A stretch of DNA of 64,000 bases, taken from NCBI GenBank assembly GCA_963681505.1, contig OY811972.1:17244173-17308172 (forward strand), read 5' to 3'. This document shows positions 32,200 through 43,600 of this stretch, one piece after another. The position numbers and the translations under genes were made by a program. The notes beneath the pieces were generated by a model. That model did not search any database and was not told where the DNA came from. It saw nothing but the letters and a program-made list of their open reading frames with translations. How positions within the stretch are numbered: the stretch's first letter is position 1; every line of letters begins with the position of its first letter. Source of the stretch: Eunapius fragilis. Lineage: Eukaryota; Porifera; Demospongiae; Spongillida; Spongillidae.

Positions 32200-35168
32200 A
32201 TGGCTGATAGGAAAGCGGAGCTTGAGAAGAAAAGAAAGAAACTAGATGAATTGAAGAAAGCCAAGGAACAGAGGAAGAAGGACCCCTCAGAGAAGGAGGT
32301 AATGATCTATTCGTATCGCTTTGCGTTGCTAAGGAGGTTACTTGGGGGGGGGGGGGGGGGGGGGGGAAGAGTCGCTCATCGTTTTAGTGTTATCCCCTTC
32401 AAGCCCACAGGCGCATCCCCCTCGAAGGCGGATCCTCTGACGAGGGAGCGGGACGATATAAACAGACTGGTAAATGACCTCATCGGAGACACCACCACTC
32501 CCCCGCCCGGAGAAGGGCTCGCACCTCCCACCTCCACATCAGCCGGCACACCCCTAGCCACACCCAGCACGCCGGAACCGGAGCGTGCTGCCGACGGTAA
32601 CGTCCGCAGTGAGACCAAGAAGAGATCGGCCAGGCTAGCTGTTGACACGCTGGCACCTATTAACATTAAACCCAAGGTAAGTATCGTACGCCCACTGTTG
32701 AGCACGTGACACGGTGTTTTTTTTGGTCAGACCGTTGAGACGTACGCTAGGACCACGCAGACGGACATTGATGCTGAGAAGTGGGCTGGGGAGGAGGCGA
32801 ACTCCAGTAAACCCCCGGATCCCACACAGCACGCCCCTCAGGCCCAAGCCGATAAAGCGCCAGAGGCGTCCGCTGCAGAGAACCAATCATCGGTGCATGC
32901 GGTACGAGAGCTAACAGAGGACCAGCGGGACAGGATAGTGAAGTCTGATGACTTCACTGTCTTCTTAGATAGAACGTCTCGCCTAGTGGAGCGTGCGTTG
33001 TGCAATTCAAATGACATCATGTTTGATGCCTTGGCACTGGGAGAAGAAGGAGGGTGAGTAGTGACTGTTGACATGGTAACCAAGTGCCCCGCCCATATCT
33101 TTTACCCCTTTCCCACCCTGCCCCCCCCACTCCCTCTAGGAGCAGTGTGGCCAGTGTTAGACTGGTGAGGAAAAGAGACTTCTTTGACGATCGTTGGTCT
33201 GCTAACAGAACAGTGACTGCCATGGACTGGTCTCCTTTTGTAAGTCATATCCAGCCTAGTTTCATTCTCACTTTGAAACCCTTCCCTCCTCTCCTCATCT
33301 TTCCCCTCTCCTTCCTCCCTCCTCCCCAGCACTCTGAAGTACTGCTGGTGTCTTACAACGCTAACTCCACGGTCTTCAATGACCCAGATGGGGTAGCTCT
33401 TATTTGGGACATGAAGTTCCCAAAGGGCACACCTGACTATATATTCAACTGCCAGGTAACCCTTTTGGTCATGTGCTCATCACGTGATCATCACGGGGCC
33501 CCTCCTTCTTCCCTCAGAGTCCTGTGATGTCAGCTAGCTTCAGCCGTTTCCATCCTAGCTATGTGATTGGTGGAACCTACTCGGGACAGATAGTCCTCTG
33601 GGATACCAGGGCCAGCCGTCGCACCCCGGTACAAAGGTCACCTCTCTCAAGCTCCGCCCACACCCATCCTGTGTACTGTCTGGATGTGGTGGGGTCACAG
33701 AATGCCCACAACCTCATCACCATCTCCACTGATGGGAAGCTCTGCTCATGGAACCTGGACATGTTGTCCCAGCCCCAGGTATGTGGGTGTGGCCTTGGTG
33801 GTGGGCGTGGTCTATAGGTGTGTTAGCTCTTGGTGTGATAAATATAGTGGGAGGGCCATGGGTGGAGCCTGTGAGGGTGTGGGCCATGGGTGGAACCTGC
33901 TGAGGGTGGGAGGGGCCATGGGTGGAGCCTGCTGAGGGTGTGAGGGCCATGGGTGGAGCCTGTTGAGGGTGGGAGGGGCCATGGGTGGAGCCTGCGGAGG
34001 GTGGGAGGGGCTTTAGTTGTGTGGTGTCATGCATCATGTGACATGGTAATACATTAACCCCTCCACTCCCCAGGAGAGCATGGAACTAAGCAGTCGTCAG
34101 AGTAGGTCAGTAGCGGCCACATGTTTATCCTTCCCTACCAATGAGGTGAACAAGTTTGTGGTGGGGAGTGAGGAGAAGACAGTCTACCAGTGCCAGCGTC
34201 ACTCCAGCACTGGTCAGGGGGCTGGGGGACACTTTGAGGGTCACCTTGGACCCATCACTGGCGTCAGCTGTCATAAGGCTGCATCTGGGCAGGTGGGTGG
34301 GGCCAGGGGTGTGGCCACATCCTGACTTCTTTATCTCCCTTCTCTCCCTCCTCCCCAGGCTGATCTGTCCCACCTCTTCCTCAGCTCATCGTTTGATTGG
34401 ACAGTTAGATTGTGGAGCACGAAGCCACATAATGAACATCAGCTGACGGTACACTGAGCCATGTTGGGTCATTGATGTCTCTTTACACATGTGTACCCAC
34501 ATCCCTCACACCTCACCCTCACACCACACCCTCTCACCACATGCCTTGCCTCATCTCACACTACACACACGTCCCTCACACCCCTCACACCCATACCCCT
34601 CCAGAGCAAGACGATGACACCTCTATGTTCATTTGAGCACAATAATGATTACGTCTATGACGTAGAGTGGTCCCCAGTCCATCCCGCTCTGTTTGCGTGC
34701 GTTGATGGTCTGGGGAAGCTGGACATATGGAACATCAATGCTGACCTTGAGGTGGGTGTGGTCAGGTGTACCCCTCAGAAGTGATGTGGTTGTGTTCCTT
34801 TGAAGGAACCAATTTTGAGCGAATCGCTGGACGTTTGTCTTAGCAAGTTGGCCTGGGCACCCTCTGGCCACCACATAGCCTGTGGCGACATTGATGGACG
34901 CGTCTACGTATACGAAGCCGGGGAGGTAAGTAGTGTAGCAAGCCACACCCCCAAGTGGCCATGTATGGTGACATGGCCACACCCCCAAGTGGTCATACTT
35001 GTCGTATGATTGTTGCCATGTTGTCCATCCTCCTCCCCTCCCCTCCCCTCCACCCCTCAGGGACTATACTCCCCCCATGTTGATGAGTGGCAGAAGCTCC
35101 AGCAGACCCTCCTGGACCTTCAGGAGGAGTCAGAGCTCACAGCCCAGCCCAAGCCACTGCAGAGCTAG
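32200..35168 (+). CDS. DYNC1I: Cytoplasmic dynein 1 intermediate chain, 621 aa
   Basis: WD40 subunit that links dynein light chains and dynactin to the motor. Exons 32200-32298, 32404-32676, 32731-33053, 33140-33239, 33330-33455, 33518-33778, 34074-34292, 34359-34448, 34605-34751, 34806-34925, 35061-35168 join to 1866 nt. The N-terminus is the charged dynactin-binding helix ([19 protein letters not shown]). TTQTD near residue 130 resembles the LC8-binding TQT site. [16 protein letters not shown] precedes the propeller. WD repeats include [42 protein letters not shown] and [20 protein letters not shown], closely matching animal DYNC1I. Intron 1 contains a poly-G run. Human proteins are about 640 aa. 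Confidence 0.96.
33845..34010. repeat. 30-bp minisatellite in a dynein intermediate chain intron
   Basis: About five copies of GGGTGGGAGGGGCCATGGGT with a GGAGCCTG tail, in intron 6 between exons 33518-33778 and 34074-34292. Confidence 0.85.
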
Positions 35169-35398
35169 GACCCATGGGGTTGGGGGTGGGGCACAGAATG
35201 AGGCCCCTCCCCTAATCACGTGACTTCTCTACTGCGTTTGTTGTGTGTGTTCATGTCTAATGTTCAGGCATGTTTCATTAGACGACTGTGTACAGAGGAA
35301 AGGTTTATTGAGTTCCACTATTTAGTGGTGTTACTATGGGGATTTCCACATGGAACAATGAAACTCAATCAATTTTTAAAATGTGCTCCTTTTAACGG

Positions 35399-35404
35399 CA
35401 ATAA
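35399..35404 (+). terminator. Poly(A) signal of the dynein intermediate chain gene
   Basis: AATAAA about 235 bp after the stop codon, followed by ordinary 3' flank and then a minisatellite. Confidence 0.6.
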
Positions 35405-35422
35405 ATATGTTAGGACCATTCT

Positions 35423-35603
35423 ATGATAGGTAGTCTAGTCCACTGCTATCATAGGTAGTCTAGTCCAGTGCTATCATAGGTAGTCTAGTCCACTGCTATC
35501 ATAGGTAGTCTAGTCCACTGCTATCATAGGTAGTCTAGTCCACTGCTATCATAGGTAGTCTAGTCCACTGCTATCATAGGTAGTCTAGTCCACTGCTATC
35601 ATC
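35423..35603. repeat. 25-bp minisatellite
   Basis: About seven near-perfect copies of TAGGTAGTCTAGTCCACTGC plus TATCA, just beyond the 3' end of the dynein gene. Confidence 0.95.
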
Positions 35604-36421
35604 TATTGTTTTATTGTGATTTTCTTGAGATTAACAGCGGTAAAGTATTGCTTTGCATTGTTCTCTCGAAGTCGGTCCAGCCATTCAAGCGCTGGATGGT
35701 CGGTCTGGATTATGAAAGTTCTTCCCAGGAGATACACTCTAAAGGTCTGTGTGACCAATTTGATGGCTAGACACTCTTTCTCTAAGTTATGTATTTCTGC
35801 TCTCTGGCGAGTAATTTCCGTCTGTAGTAGGCCACTGGGGGGTCAGCACCTTCCTCATCCAGTTGACTTAGCACATCACCTACACCCACATCTGAAGTAT
35901 AAGTTTGCAGAAGGAACTCCTTCATGAAGTCATGACTTTGCAGAACTGGTTCAACACAGCAGGCTCTTGAGCTTCTGAAATGGGCCCTCGCATTTCTCTG
36001 TCCACCCCTGCAGGCCAAAAGGCATCACTTGAAACTGAAAGAGGCCTAAGGTGTAGTGAAGGCTGTGAGGTGTCTGGATGGCCTACAGTGGCGGACTTGA
36101 CATTGGTCCCACAAGTGAGGTCTAGGGTAGTGATGAACATTGCATTTCCCAACTGGTCAATCCGATCGTTGATCTGTGGCATGAGATATGCATCAACCAG
36201 TGACTTTGGCATTCAGTGGACAATAGTCTACGCACAATGGAGGAGCACCATCCTTCTTACCCTCCTGTACAACGAGAGAAGCCCACTCACGTAATGAAGG
36301 TTCTATGACCCCAGCATCAAGCATCTCTTTCATCTTTTCTACCAGGTCTCGGTATCGAGAGTTACGTTAGTAACTCTCATATAGGATTTGACCCCGATTA
36401 TGAAGTCATTAAAAAAACGCG

Positions 36422-36562
36422 ACCCGCTTCATGTCTCGTCCCCAGACCCATATTCCCAACAGCTGCGGGTGGATTACATCACCGCTACGTGGAACGTAGC
36501 GGTGATGTAATCCACCCGCAGCTGTTGGGAATATGGGTCTGGGGACGAGACTAACCCGCTTC
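36422..36562. mobile_element. Foldback MITE with perfect 58-bp arms and a 9-bp flanking repeat
   Basis: Arms 36433-36490 and 36494-36551 are perfect reverse complements around a GGA loop, starting GTCTCGTCCCCAGAC. ACCCGCTTC is repeated directly on both sides, two bases from each arm. A 9-bp duplication is typical of Mutator-like elements. It lies within the DNA inserted into the left retroelement fossil. Confidence 0.75.
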
Positions 36563-37313
36563 TAACAAGACTCCCGACGAGCGGATGGCTTACCTTGTTA
36601 TCGTCGTCGTACAAGAAGGCAACAACAAGCAGTTTCGTGTTTGTTTGGTGTCACAAAACCGCGTGGTTGTAGAGAACAATTTTCGAAACTCGTACCCAGT
36701 CTCACGTTCTTCTTCTTCTTGTTCTTGTTCTTGACCACGCATAACTCGGGATAGGAACACTTTTAAGAAATGAAAACTACACCAATGGCTTCAGAATTCG
36801 TTGGCATTCTCGCTTCTGTGGTCAAAACGTCTCGAGGCTACATGACATATATCGGTGGTTGTGTTAGCAAATCACGTAGAGTTAAGCTTACTGCACTGAC
36901 AAGACTCGGATAGGTCCTACTTCGCTCTTTATACGAAGTACTAGCAGTATACATCATGTAATCAAATTTGTATGGTCTGGGCACTACACGTAGTGGTAAT
37001 TAACTGTGGCGGTTATAGTAACGTGCACGTGCGTACTATAATCATTCTTGTTATTCGATCGTTGTAAGTTCGACGCTCTTTGTAACTTAGTGAAGTAGTT
37101 TTTTTTTTTTTTTCAAAATGCCTTCACGTGCAAGGTACAGATCCTAAACAAAGACAGCGATATTGCCATAGCCCTGAACGTGCATCTCGCTCGGCGAAAA
37201 GAGTTAAGGTCACTCAAAGTTATGTCGTACCTTTACAACCTCCCTCTCATATCACGATGGATTACTTAACATGCTATATGGCTCATAATCGGGTACGAAT
37301 AAAAATCAATGAA

Positions 37314-37609
37314 ACAAGTAAATAAAAAACATTCTCTATGAGAAAGTTGGTGGCATATAGGATTTGAAGGCAATGGTGGTGTAAAAAGGAAGGAAACAAG
37401 GGTCTACTAATAAGGGAAAATGGAATAGTCCTATATTTAGCACATTTCTATATGTAGGATATAGTATGTTGTTCGTGTGCTAAATATAGGACTATTCCAT
37501 TTTCCCTTATTATTAGACCCTTGTTTCCTTCCTTTTTACACCACCATTGCCTTCAAATCCTATATGCCACCAACTTTCTCATAGAGAATGTTTTTTATTT
37601 ACTTGTATG
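37314..37609. mobile_element. Long palindromic MITE
   Basis: About 290 bp nearly perfect palindrome. Each arm starts ACAAGTAAATAAAAAACATT and continues CTCTATGAGAAAGTTGGTGG and CATATAGGATTTGA. The outer arm sequence is shared with the shorter palindrome at 55399-55540, so the two form one family. It belongs to the insertion within the left retroelement fossil. Confidence 0.85.
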
Positions 37610-37979
37610 CATGAGGTAACCGATACGGTGTTAGTCTGACTGGCCTTGCCCCTGTGGTAGTCACTTGGTGCTCCACATCCAGGAATTTCCCTAACAATTT
37701 GTTCAGCTGGTAATCCCCCCACTGTTGGGTCACCTCTCTCACTGAAAGGGATCCACCTATAATATGAGTATCACAATGAAGTTACACAATAGTACTATTC
37801 GAGTTGTAAGCTGATTATAGTGTTTACCTGCTGCTCACCATGTGATTTGAGTTTAACTGATATGAAAATTATAAGACATGAGTACTTAATCATCGGTACA
37901 AAAAAAGTGTAACCACTCATGCATATGACCCATGGGGGGACATGGCGACCACGGTTCCGTCGCCACTGGACCCGACTCA

Positions 37980-38420
37980 AACATACATTTTAAAAGTTCT
38001 TTCAATTATATGAATTTGTTGCGAACTATCCACCCCCCCCGTATTTATGACCACGGGAAAAATATACATTTGTTGCTGTGTTCTTCCCAAGTGATGGACC
38101 AGGGGCAGATCCAGGAAATTTGAAAAAGGGAGGGGGGGGGCACCAATAATGAAAAGTTATCATTCAGTGAGAAATGGGCGTGGTTCACCGAAAGAGGGTG
38201 GGTGCGGAGGGGGATATGCACGGACGCTTTTGGTAGCTGCACGTTCAAATTTAAAACGCTATATTGTGCGACTATAAATATATAATTAAAGGGGGGGGGG
38301 GGGGGGGGGGGGGGGGTAGGGCCCCTTGTGTCCCCCCTCTTCCCCCGGATCCGCCACTGTGGATCATTTGCATGCTAGTGGTTCGCAGTCCATCTTGATG
38401 ATGTAAAAAATCAGCGATAA
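37980..38420 (+). pseudogene. Duplicated remnant of the first exon region of the Roc-COR gene
   Basis: The sequence flanking the hAT-like insertion (AAGTGATGGA before, GCATGCTAGTGGTTCGCAGTCC after) matches the first-exon region at 40597-40645 (AAGTGATGGATCC, CATGCTAGTGCGTCGCAGTCC). The 37.6-37.9 kb DNA likewise matches 39.9-40.3 kb. It is part of a direct duplication that includes the retroelement fossils, and the exon copy is disrupted. Confidence 0.65.
38100..38359. mobile_element. hAT/Tip100-like MITE
   Basis: Ends CAGGGGCAGATCCAGG and CCCGGATCCGCCACTG are near reverse complements and match the CAGKGGCGGATCC termini common in hAT elements. It contains a poly-G run at 38290-38316. The uninterrupted counterpart at about 40600 shows the empty site. 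The flanking target duplication is imperfect. Confidence 0.7.
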
Positions 38421-38428
38421 AGTATGCA

Positions 38429-38431
<3 letters not shown>

Positions 38432-38503
<72 letters not shown>

Positions 38504-38504
38504 G
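38432..38504. repeat. (CA)n microsatellite
   Basis: A CA run of about 70 bp with one AA interruption, between the hAT-like MITE and the right retroelement fossil. Confidence 0.95.
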
Positions 38505-38599
38505 TGACAGTGATTGAAAGTGTGACTAAAAGAAATTTTAATTTTTATACTAAGAACACAAAAATGATAACATCCTCAGAGACGAGGACATGGCAACTT

Positions 38600-40078
38600 T
38601 AATCCAATACTGAATAATAATCAATCAACAGTTCAGTCCGCCACATTCCTTCCCCCCTCAACAGAAGGCATTCTGCCAGAAGTCAAGAAAGGCAGTAGGC
38701 AGGTACTGCCGCTGTCCTTTCCAGGCCGATTGAACTTGAAGTGCAATGGTCCACCTCGAGAGCTTTGCATTGTTCTCTCGATGTCGGTCCAGCCATTCTA
38801 GCGCTCGATGGTCTGTCTGGATTATGAAGGGTCTTCCCAGGAGATACACTCTAAAGGTCTGTGCGACCAAATTTGATGGCCAGACACTCTTTCTCTAAGT
38901 ATTTCTGCTCTCTGGTGAGTAATTTCCGTCTGTAGTAGGCCACTGGGGGGGTCAGCACCTTCCTCATCCAGTTGACTCAGCACATCACCTACACCCACAT
39001 CTGAAGCATTGGTTTGCAGAAGGAACTCCTTCATGAAGTCATGACTTTGCAGAACTGGTTCAACACATAGCAGGCTCTTGAGATTCTGAAATGGGCCCTC
39101 GCATTTCTCTGTCCACACCACCTGATTTGGTGCAGCATTCTGTCAGCATGAGGTCTGTCAGAGGTGCTGCAATGCTGGCATAGTCTGGGATACATTTCCT
39201 GTAGTAGCCAGTCATCCCCAGGAAACACCGTACCTGTTTCTTCATTGTAGAAGTAGGAAAGGACTCTACACCTTGTACCTTGTACCTTACTCCTCTCGGG
39301 TTGTACTAGTCCACTGCAGACCACATAACACAGATACACACATCTTGACATCTCCAACTGGCACTTCTGGGGCTTTGCCGTCAGTCCTGCTGACTGTAGG
39401 CGTTGGAGTACTGTCTGTATCTGTGTCAGGTGTTCCTCCCAAGTGGCACTGTGTATCACCATGTCATCTATGTAAGCAGCTGCATAGTCCTCCATACCTT
39501 GCAGGACCTTGTCCATAAGCCGCTGGAAGGTTGCTGGGGCACCCTGAAGGCCAAAAGACATCACTTGAAACTGAAAGAGGCCAAAGGGCGGGGTGAAGAC
39601 TGTGAGGTGCCTGGATGGCTTTGCCGTTGGTACCTGCCAGTACCCACGAGTGAGGTCTAGGGTAGTGATGAACTTTGCCTTTCCCAACTGGTCAATCAGA
39701 TCGTTGATCTGTGGCATGAGATATGCATCAACCAGTGACTTTGGCATTCAGTGGACGATAGTCTATGCACAATGGAGGAGCACCATCCTTCTTACCCTCC
39801 TGTATAATGGGAGAAGCCCACTCACGTAATGAAGGTTCTATGACCCCAGCAGCATCAAGCATCTCTTTCATCTCCTTTTCTACCAGGTCTCGGTATGCAT
39901 GAGGTAATTGATATGGTGTTAGTCTGACCGACCTTGCCCCTGTTGTAGTCACTTTGTGCTCTGCTTCTGTTGTATGTTCTGGGATACTGCTAATCACATC
40001 CAGGAATTTCCCTAACAATTTGTTCAGCTGGTACTCCCCCCACTGTTGGGTCACCTCTCTCACTGAAAGGGATCCACC
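38600..40078 (-). mobile_element. Ty3/Gypsy-like retroelement fossil, right copy
   Basis: Minus-strand remnant of a Ty3/Gypsy-type pol region: reverse transcriptase at about 39.2-40.05 kb and an RNase H portion at about 38.65-39.1 kb. It is longer than the left copy and has no large insertion, but is broken by several changes. No gag, integrase or LTRs recognised. It lies just upstream of the Roc-COR gene. Confidence 0.8.
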
Positions 40079-40602
40079 TATAAAATGAGTATCACAATGA
40101 AGTTACACAATAGCACTATTTGAGTTGTAAGCTGATTATATCTTAGTAGTATTTACCTGCTGCTCACCATGTGATTTGAGTTTAACTGATATGAAAATTA
40201 TAAGACATGAGTACTTAATCATTGGTACAAAAAAGTGTAACCGCTCATGCATATGACCCATGCATTTGACTCATGCATATGAACCATGCATATGTTGTAC
40301 ATCCTGGGATACTGCTCATCACATCCAGGAATTTCCCTAACAATTTGTTCAGCTGGGACTTCTGGACTGCTGATATTACTGTTGTCTACCCTGTAGGGAT
40401 CCACCTGTAATATGAATATCACCATGAGTTTACACAATAGTAATTACATAGTACTATGTAAGCATTTATCAGTTTATCTGTTAATAGTGTTTGTGAAGCA
40501 ACATGCGGCACATGACATTTCATACTGCGCATGCGCAGCAATACACACGAACTATACATAGGTTATCACTGGTATTTTATTTTCATTTGTTGTGGCCAAG
40601 TG

Positions 40603-43600
40603 ATGGATCCTTCCCATGCTAGTGCGTCGCAGTCCCCCGGCCACCTCGATGAGATACCAGCAGCTGTTACGGTCCCTGAAGTGAGCCAAGAGGTACATTA
40701 TGAAGTCACATGAGTTATGTAACTATTATAGAGCTCTACCGACGCCTGTACACTCTTATCTAGTACAGCTCAGTTCATGCACCACGTTAATATCACTGTA
40801 GGAGCTGCAGGCAGATGGCAGGACTGAGGAGGTGATCAGGCTGCTTGATGGAGGGGTTAATGTTGATGCTGTTAATAAGGTGAGATATAGACCAAGTCCT
40901 CATGTATGCACTCATGAGGGTACAATACATGTGCTCAGTGAGTACAATGTGTAAGCACTTTACGTTGGTGTGATGATGCCATCAAGCATTCCTGGTACAA
41001 GTATGATAATCTACTTACAGCATGGAAAGACTCCACTGATGGTGGCATCTCATTTTGGCCATTGTGTGTGTGAAGGTGCCAGTGCAACCACACATATGTA
41101 AATAATGACCCCCCAAACCCCTACTCCATGGCCCCTGTAATGCAATAATGAATCCCTTTTGGAAAGGTGTGGTGGTAGGATGGGAGTAGAATGAGGAATG
41201 ATGGAGCACGTTGGTGATGAGGTGAGTATTGAACCAGCCTCCCTCCTCCCCAGACCTCCAGGATTGCTCATTCGCATACCTTTGGTTATACATTACCACA
41301 CATCTGTGTTAGAGACATTCCTGGTACACACCCAGTGATATGACCTTATATACATATATATATAATACCGCGATATGTGAAATTGCTCTTGGCAAGGGGT
41401 GCCCAGGTCAATCGTCGGAATAAGGTGGGTACAGTTCAGGGATGGATACAGGGCTTTTGGAAAAGTGTGGTGGTAGTATGGTGGAGAATCCTCCTCACCA
41501 GCTAGGTGGTATGGGGGAGCACTGTAAGTCACCTATAGGGTCTGGGGCAGGGTCCCATAAACCTTTAGTGGGTGGAGCATGTTGGTGATGAGGTGAGTAT
41601 AGTTGATGGTGGTGGATGCCATGAGCTATGGTACCAATTGCTGAGGGAAAGTGAAACATAATTAATTTCAATAATTGATATACAATAATGAAATCCTTCA
41701 TGACAAACATTGCCTTTACCACTACATCTCTAACATCAGTCTGATGAGAATAGTTGTCCATTTAAGCGTTGTGCCTTCTCTGGTCACACAAGTTGATATC
41801 ACTGTAGGAACTGGAAGGAAAGCTAATAGCTGCAGCAAGAGATGGCAGGACTGAGGAGGTGATCAGGCTGCTTGATGGAGGGGTTAATGTTAATGCCACT
41901 GATGATGCCACTGATGAGGTGAGATATGTGTCATAGGTTACGTTCCTGACTATTCCATTAGAGTATATGCACTCCTATTCTTATTCATGTATATGCATGT
42001 ATTCACAACAACGTCCCAACACAACAGTGTTTCATTGTGTAATGATCTGGGCCATGCTAATGTAACTAGAGGCTAACTAGTTGCAGCTCTGCATGCATTT
42101 TTCATGAGCATATCACCATTACTATTACAATGACATTATGGTTGACATGTACATAGTTGTAATAATACTTGAATGTGCCACCCATGCATTTATAATTAGG
42201 TGCTGGTACAAATCTTTTAGCATTAGAATTGGGACTTCCGTTTTGGTGGCATTTCATTTACACCCGCAGGCCATCTACTACTATTATTTCCAACGTACGT
42301 CCGCGTAACTTATTTGTATACTTGGCCTGCCCTATTTTTTGCTAGGTACTTGTACCTAGCAACCAATAGAAACGACCAACTCCCACACAAAAGTACATAG
42401 CAACGCATACTTAGTGACCATGCTTGCCACAAAACCTACATGCCTGTACAGGAGGTAAATATGTCATCACATGCAGTAACAATTAAAGCAACGTTATTGT
42501 GGTTCACTCTCAAGTCACATCGTACAGGCCGAGAACATGTGGTTACTGTCTGAAAATGATAATTCCATGAAGTATTTGTATTGTGCGGGCATGTTATAGA
42601 GGTTGTGTAGTAACTGTATGTTAGAACAGGTGGTAGATTGTATATGCAGCATTGGGTAAAACAGTTTAATGAATTATTACTTATGGTAAGGGTCTGGGAA
42701 CCCTTTGTATTAATTAAGGCAATGACGCATGGCATTTATGTTTTAAGCTGCTCTTGGCAGGACACCGCAGAAGTATGCAAAGAGTGATCCAAGTACGCGA
42801 ACCTCTTCGTAATAAAGTCAACGAATGTGATTGGGTGATGTAGCACATGCATGCATGTTAAAGACTATTTAAAAATAATCAGCCTGTGATTTTTCACGGG
42901 TGCACGCTAGTACATACATAGTTTACGTGGACATGGATAATTATTAATCATTACATAATATAAATACCTGAATGCGCGCAATTTAACAGCAGGACAGGAA
43001 AAAGGTGTGAAATTGAAAAAGTAAGCCGTCACTGTCTGCGGATCGTAGAATGGAGTCCAAAGAGCCCCGTGGTGTCGAAAAACGGCCCAGTCAAATGCTC
43101 AAACAATGTACACATACACTGAAACATGATACGGATAGACAGACAGACAGACATCCTTTGCATTACCTCCTCCTCCAATTCACCAACTTTCTCGTTGGAG
43201 AATGCTTGTTTCCTCCAAAAGGTCTGATTTCACGACCAGGGTCAATTCCTACTAACATACGTATGCTATATAGACACGACGCTTGTGGTTTTGATGTATA
43301 AACGTGTCTAGCAACCAATTGTACTGATGCTTAATAAGCAACCACAAGCGTACATGTGCATCAAATACAGTTATTGTGCATGTAGTTCCAATGTTACAAC
43401 ATGTAGTGTTGATATTGTGTGGGCATGTTATGTAACAGTATGTTAGAACAGGTGTACATTACTGTAATAACCAAATGTATATACTATTAAATTTTAATAA
43501 AGTAAAACAGTATGAAATGCAATGGAAACCCTTATATTCAAAATCAAACTTATTTAAAGTCCGCGACAGCATCGAGGAAGTAAAAGTTTATGGCTTCATA

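Larger units (their letters stand above)
35636..37760 (-). mobile_element. Ty3/Gypsy-like retroelement fossil, left copy, split by an insertion
   Basis: Minus-strand remnants of a Ty3/Gypsy-type pol region (reverse transcriptase and RNase H parts) at about 35636-36352, resuming at about 37609. The gap is filled by foldback elements that are absent from the sister copy at 38.6-40.1 kb. It is broken by several changes and is clearly non-functional. No LTRs recognised. Divergence from the sister copy suggests moderate age. Confidence 0.75.

Noticed and set aside
43150-43215. Third copy of the CATTCTCTATGAGAA palindrome family
   Set aside because: Only a short resemblance (CACCAACTTTCTC, GGAGAATGCTTG) without matching arms.
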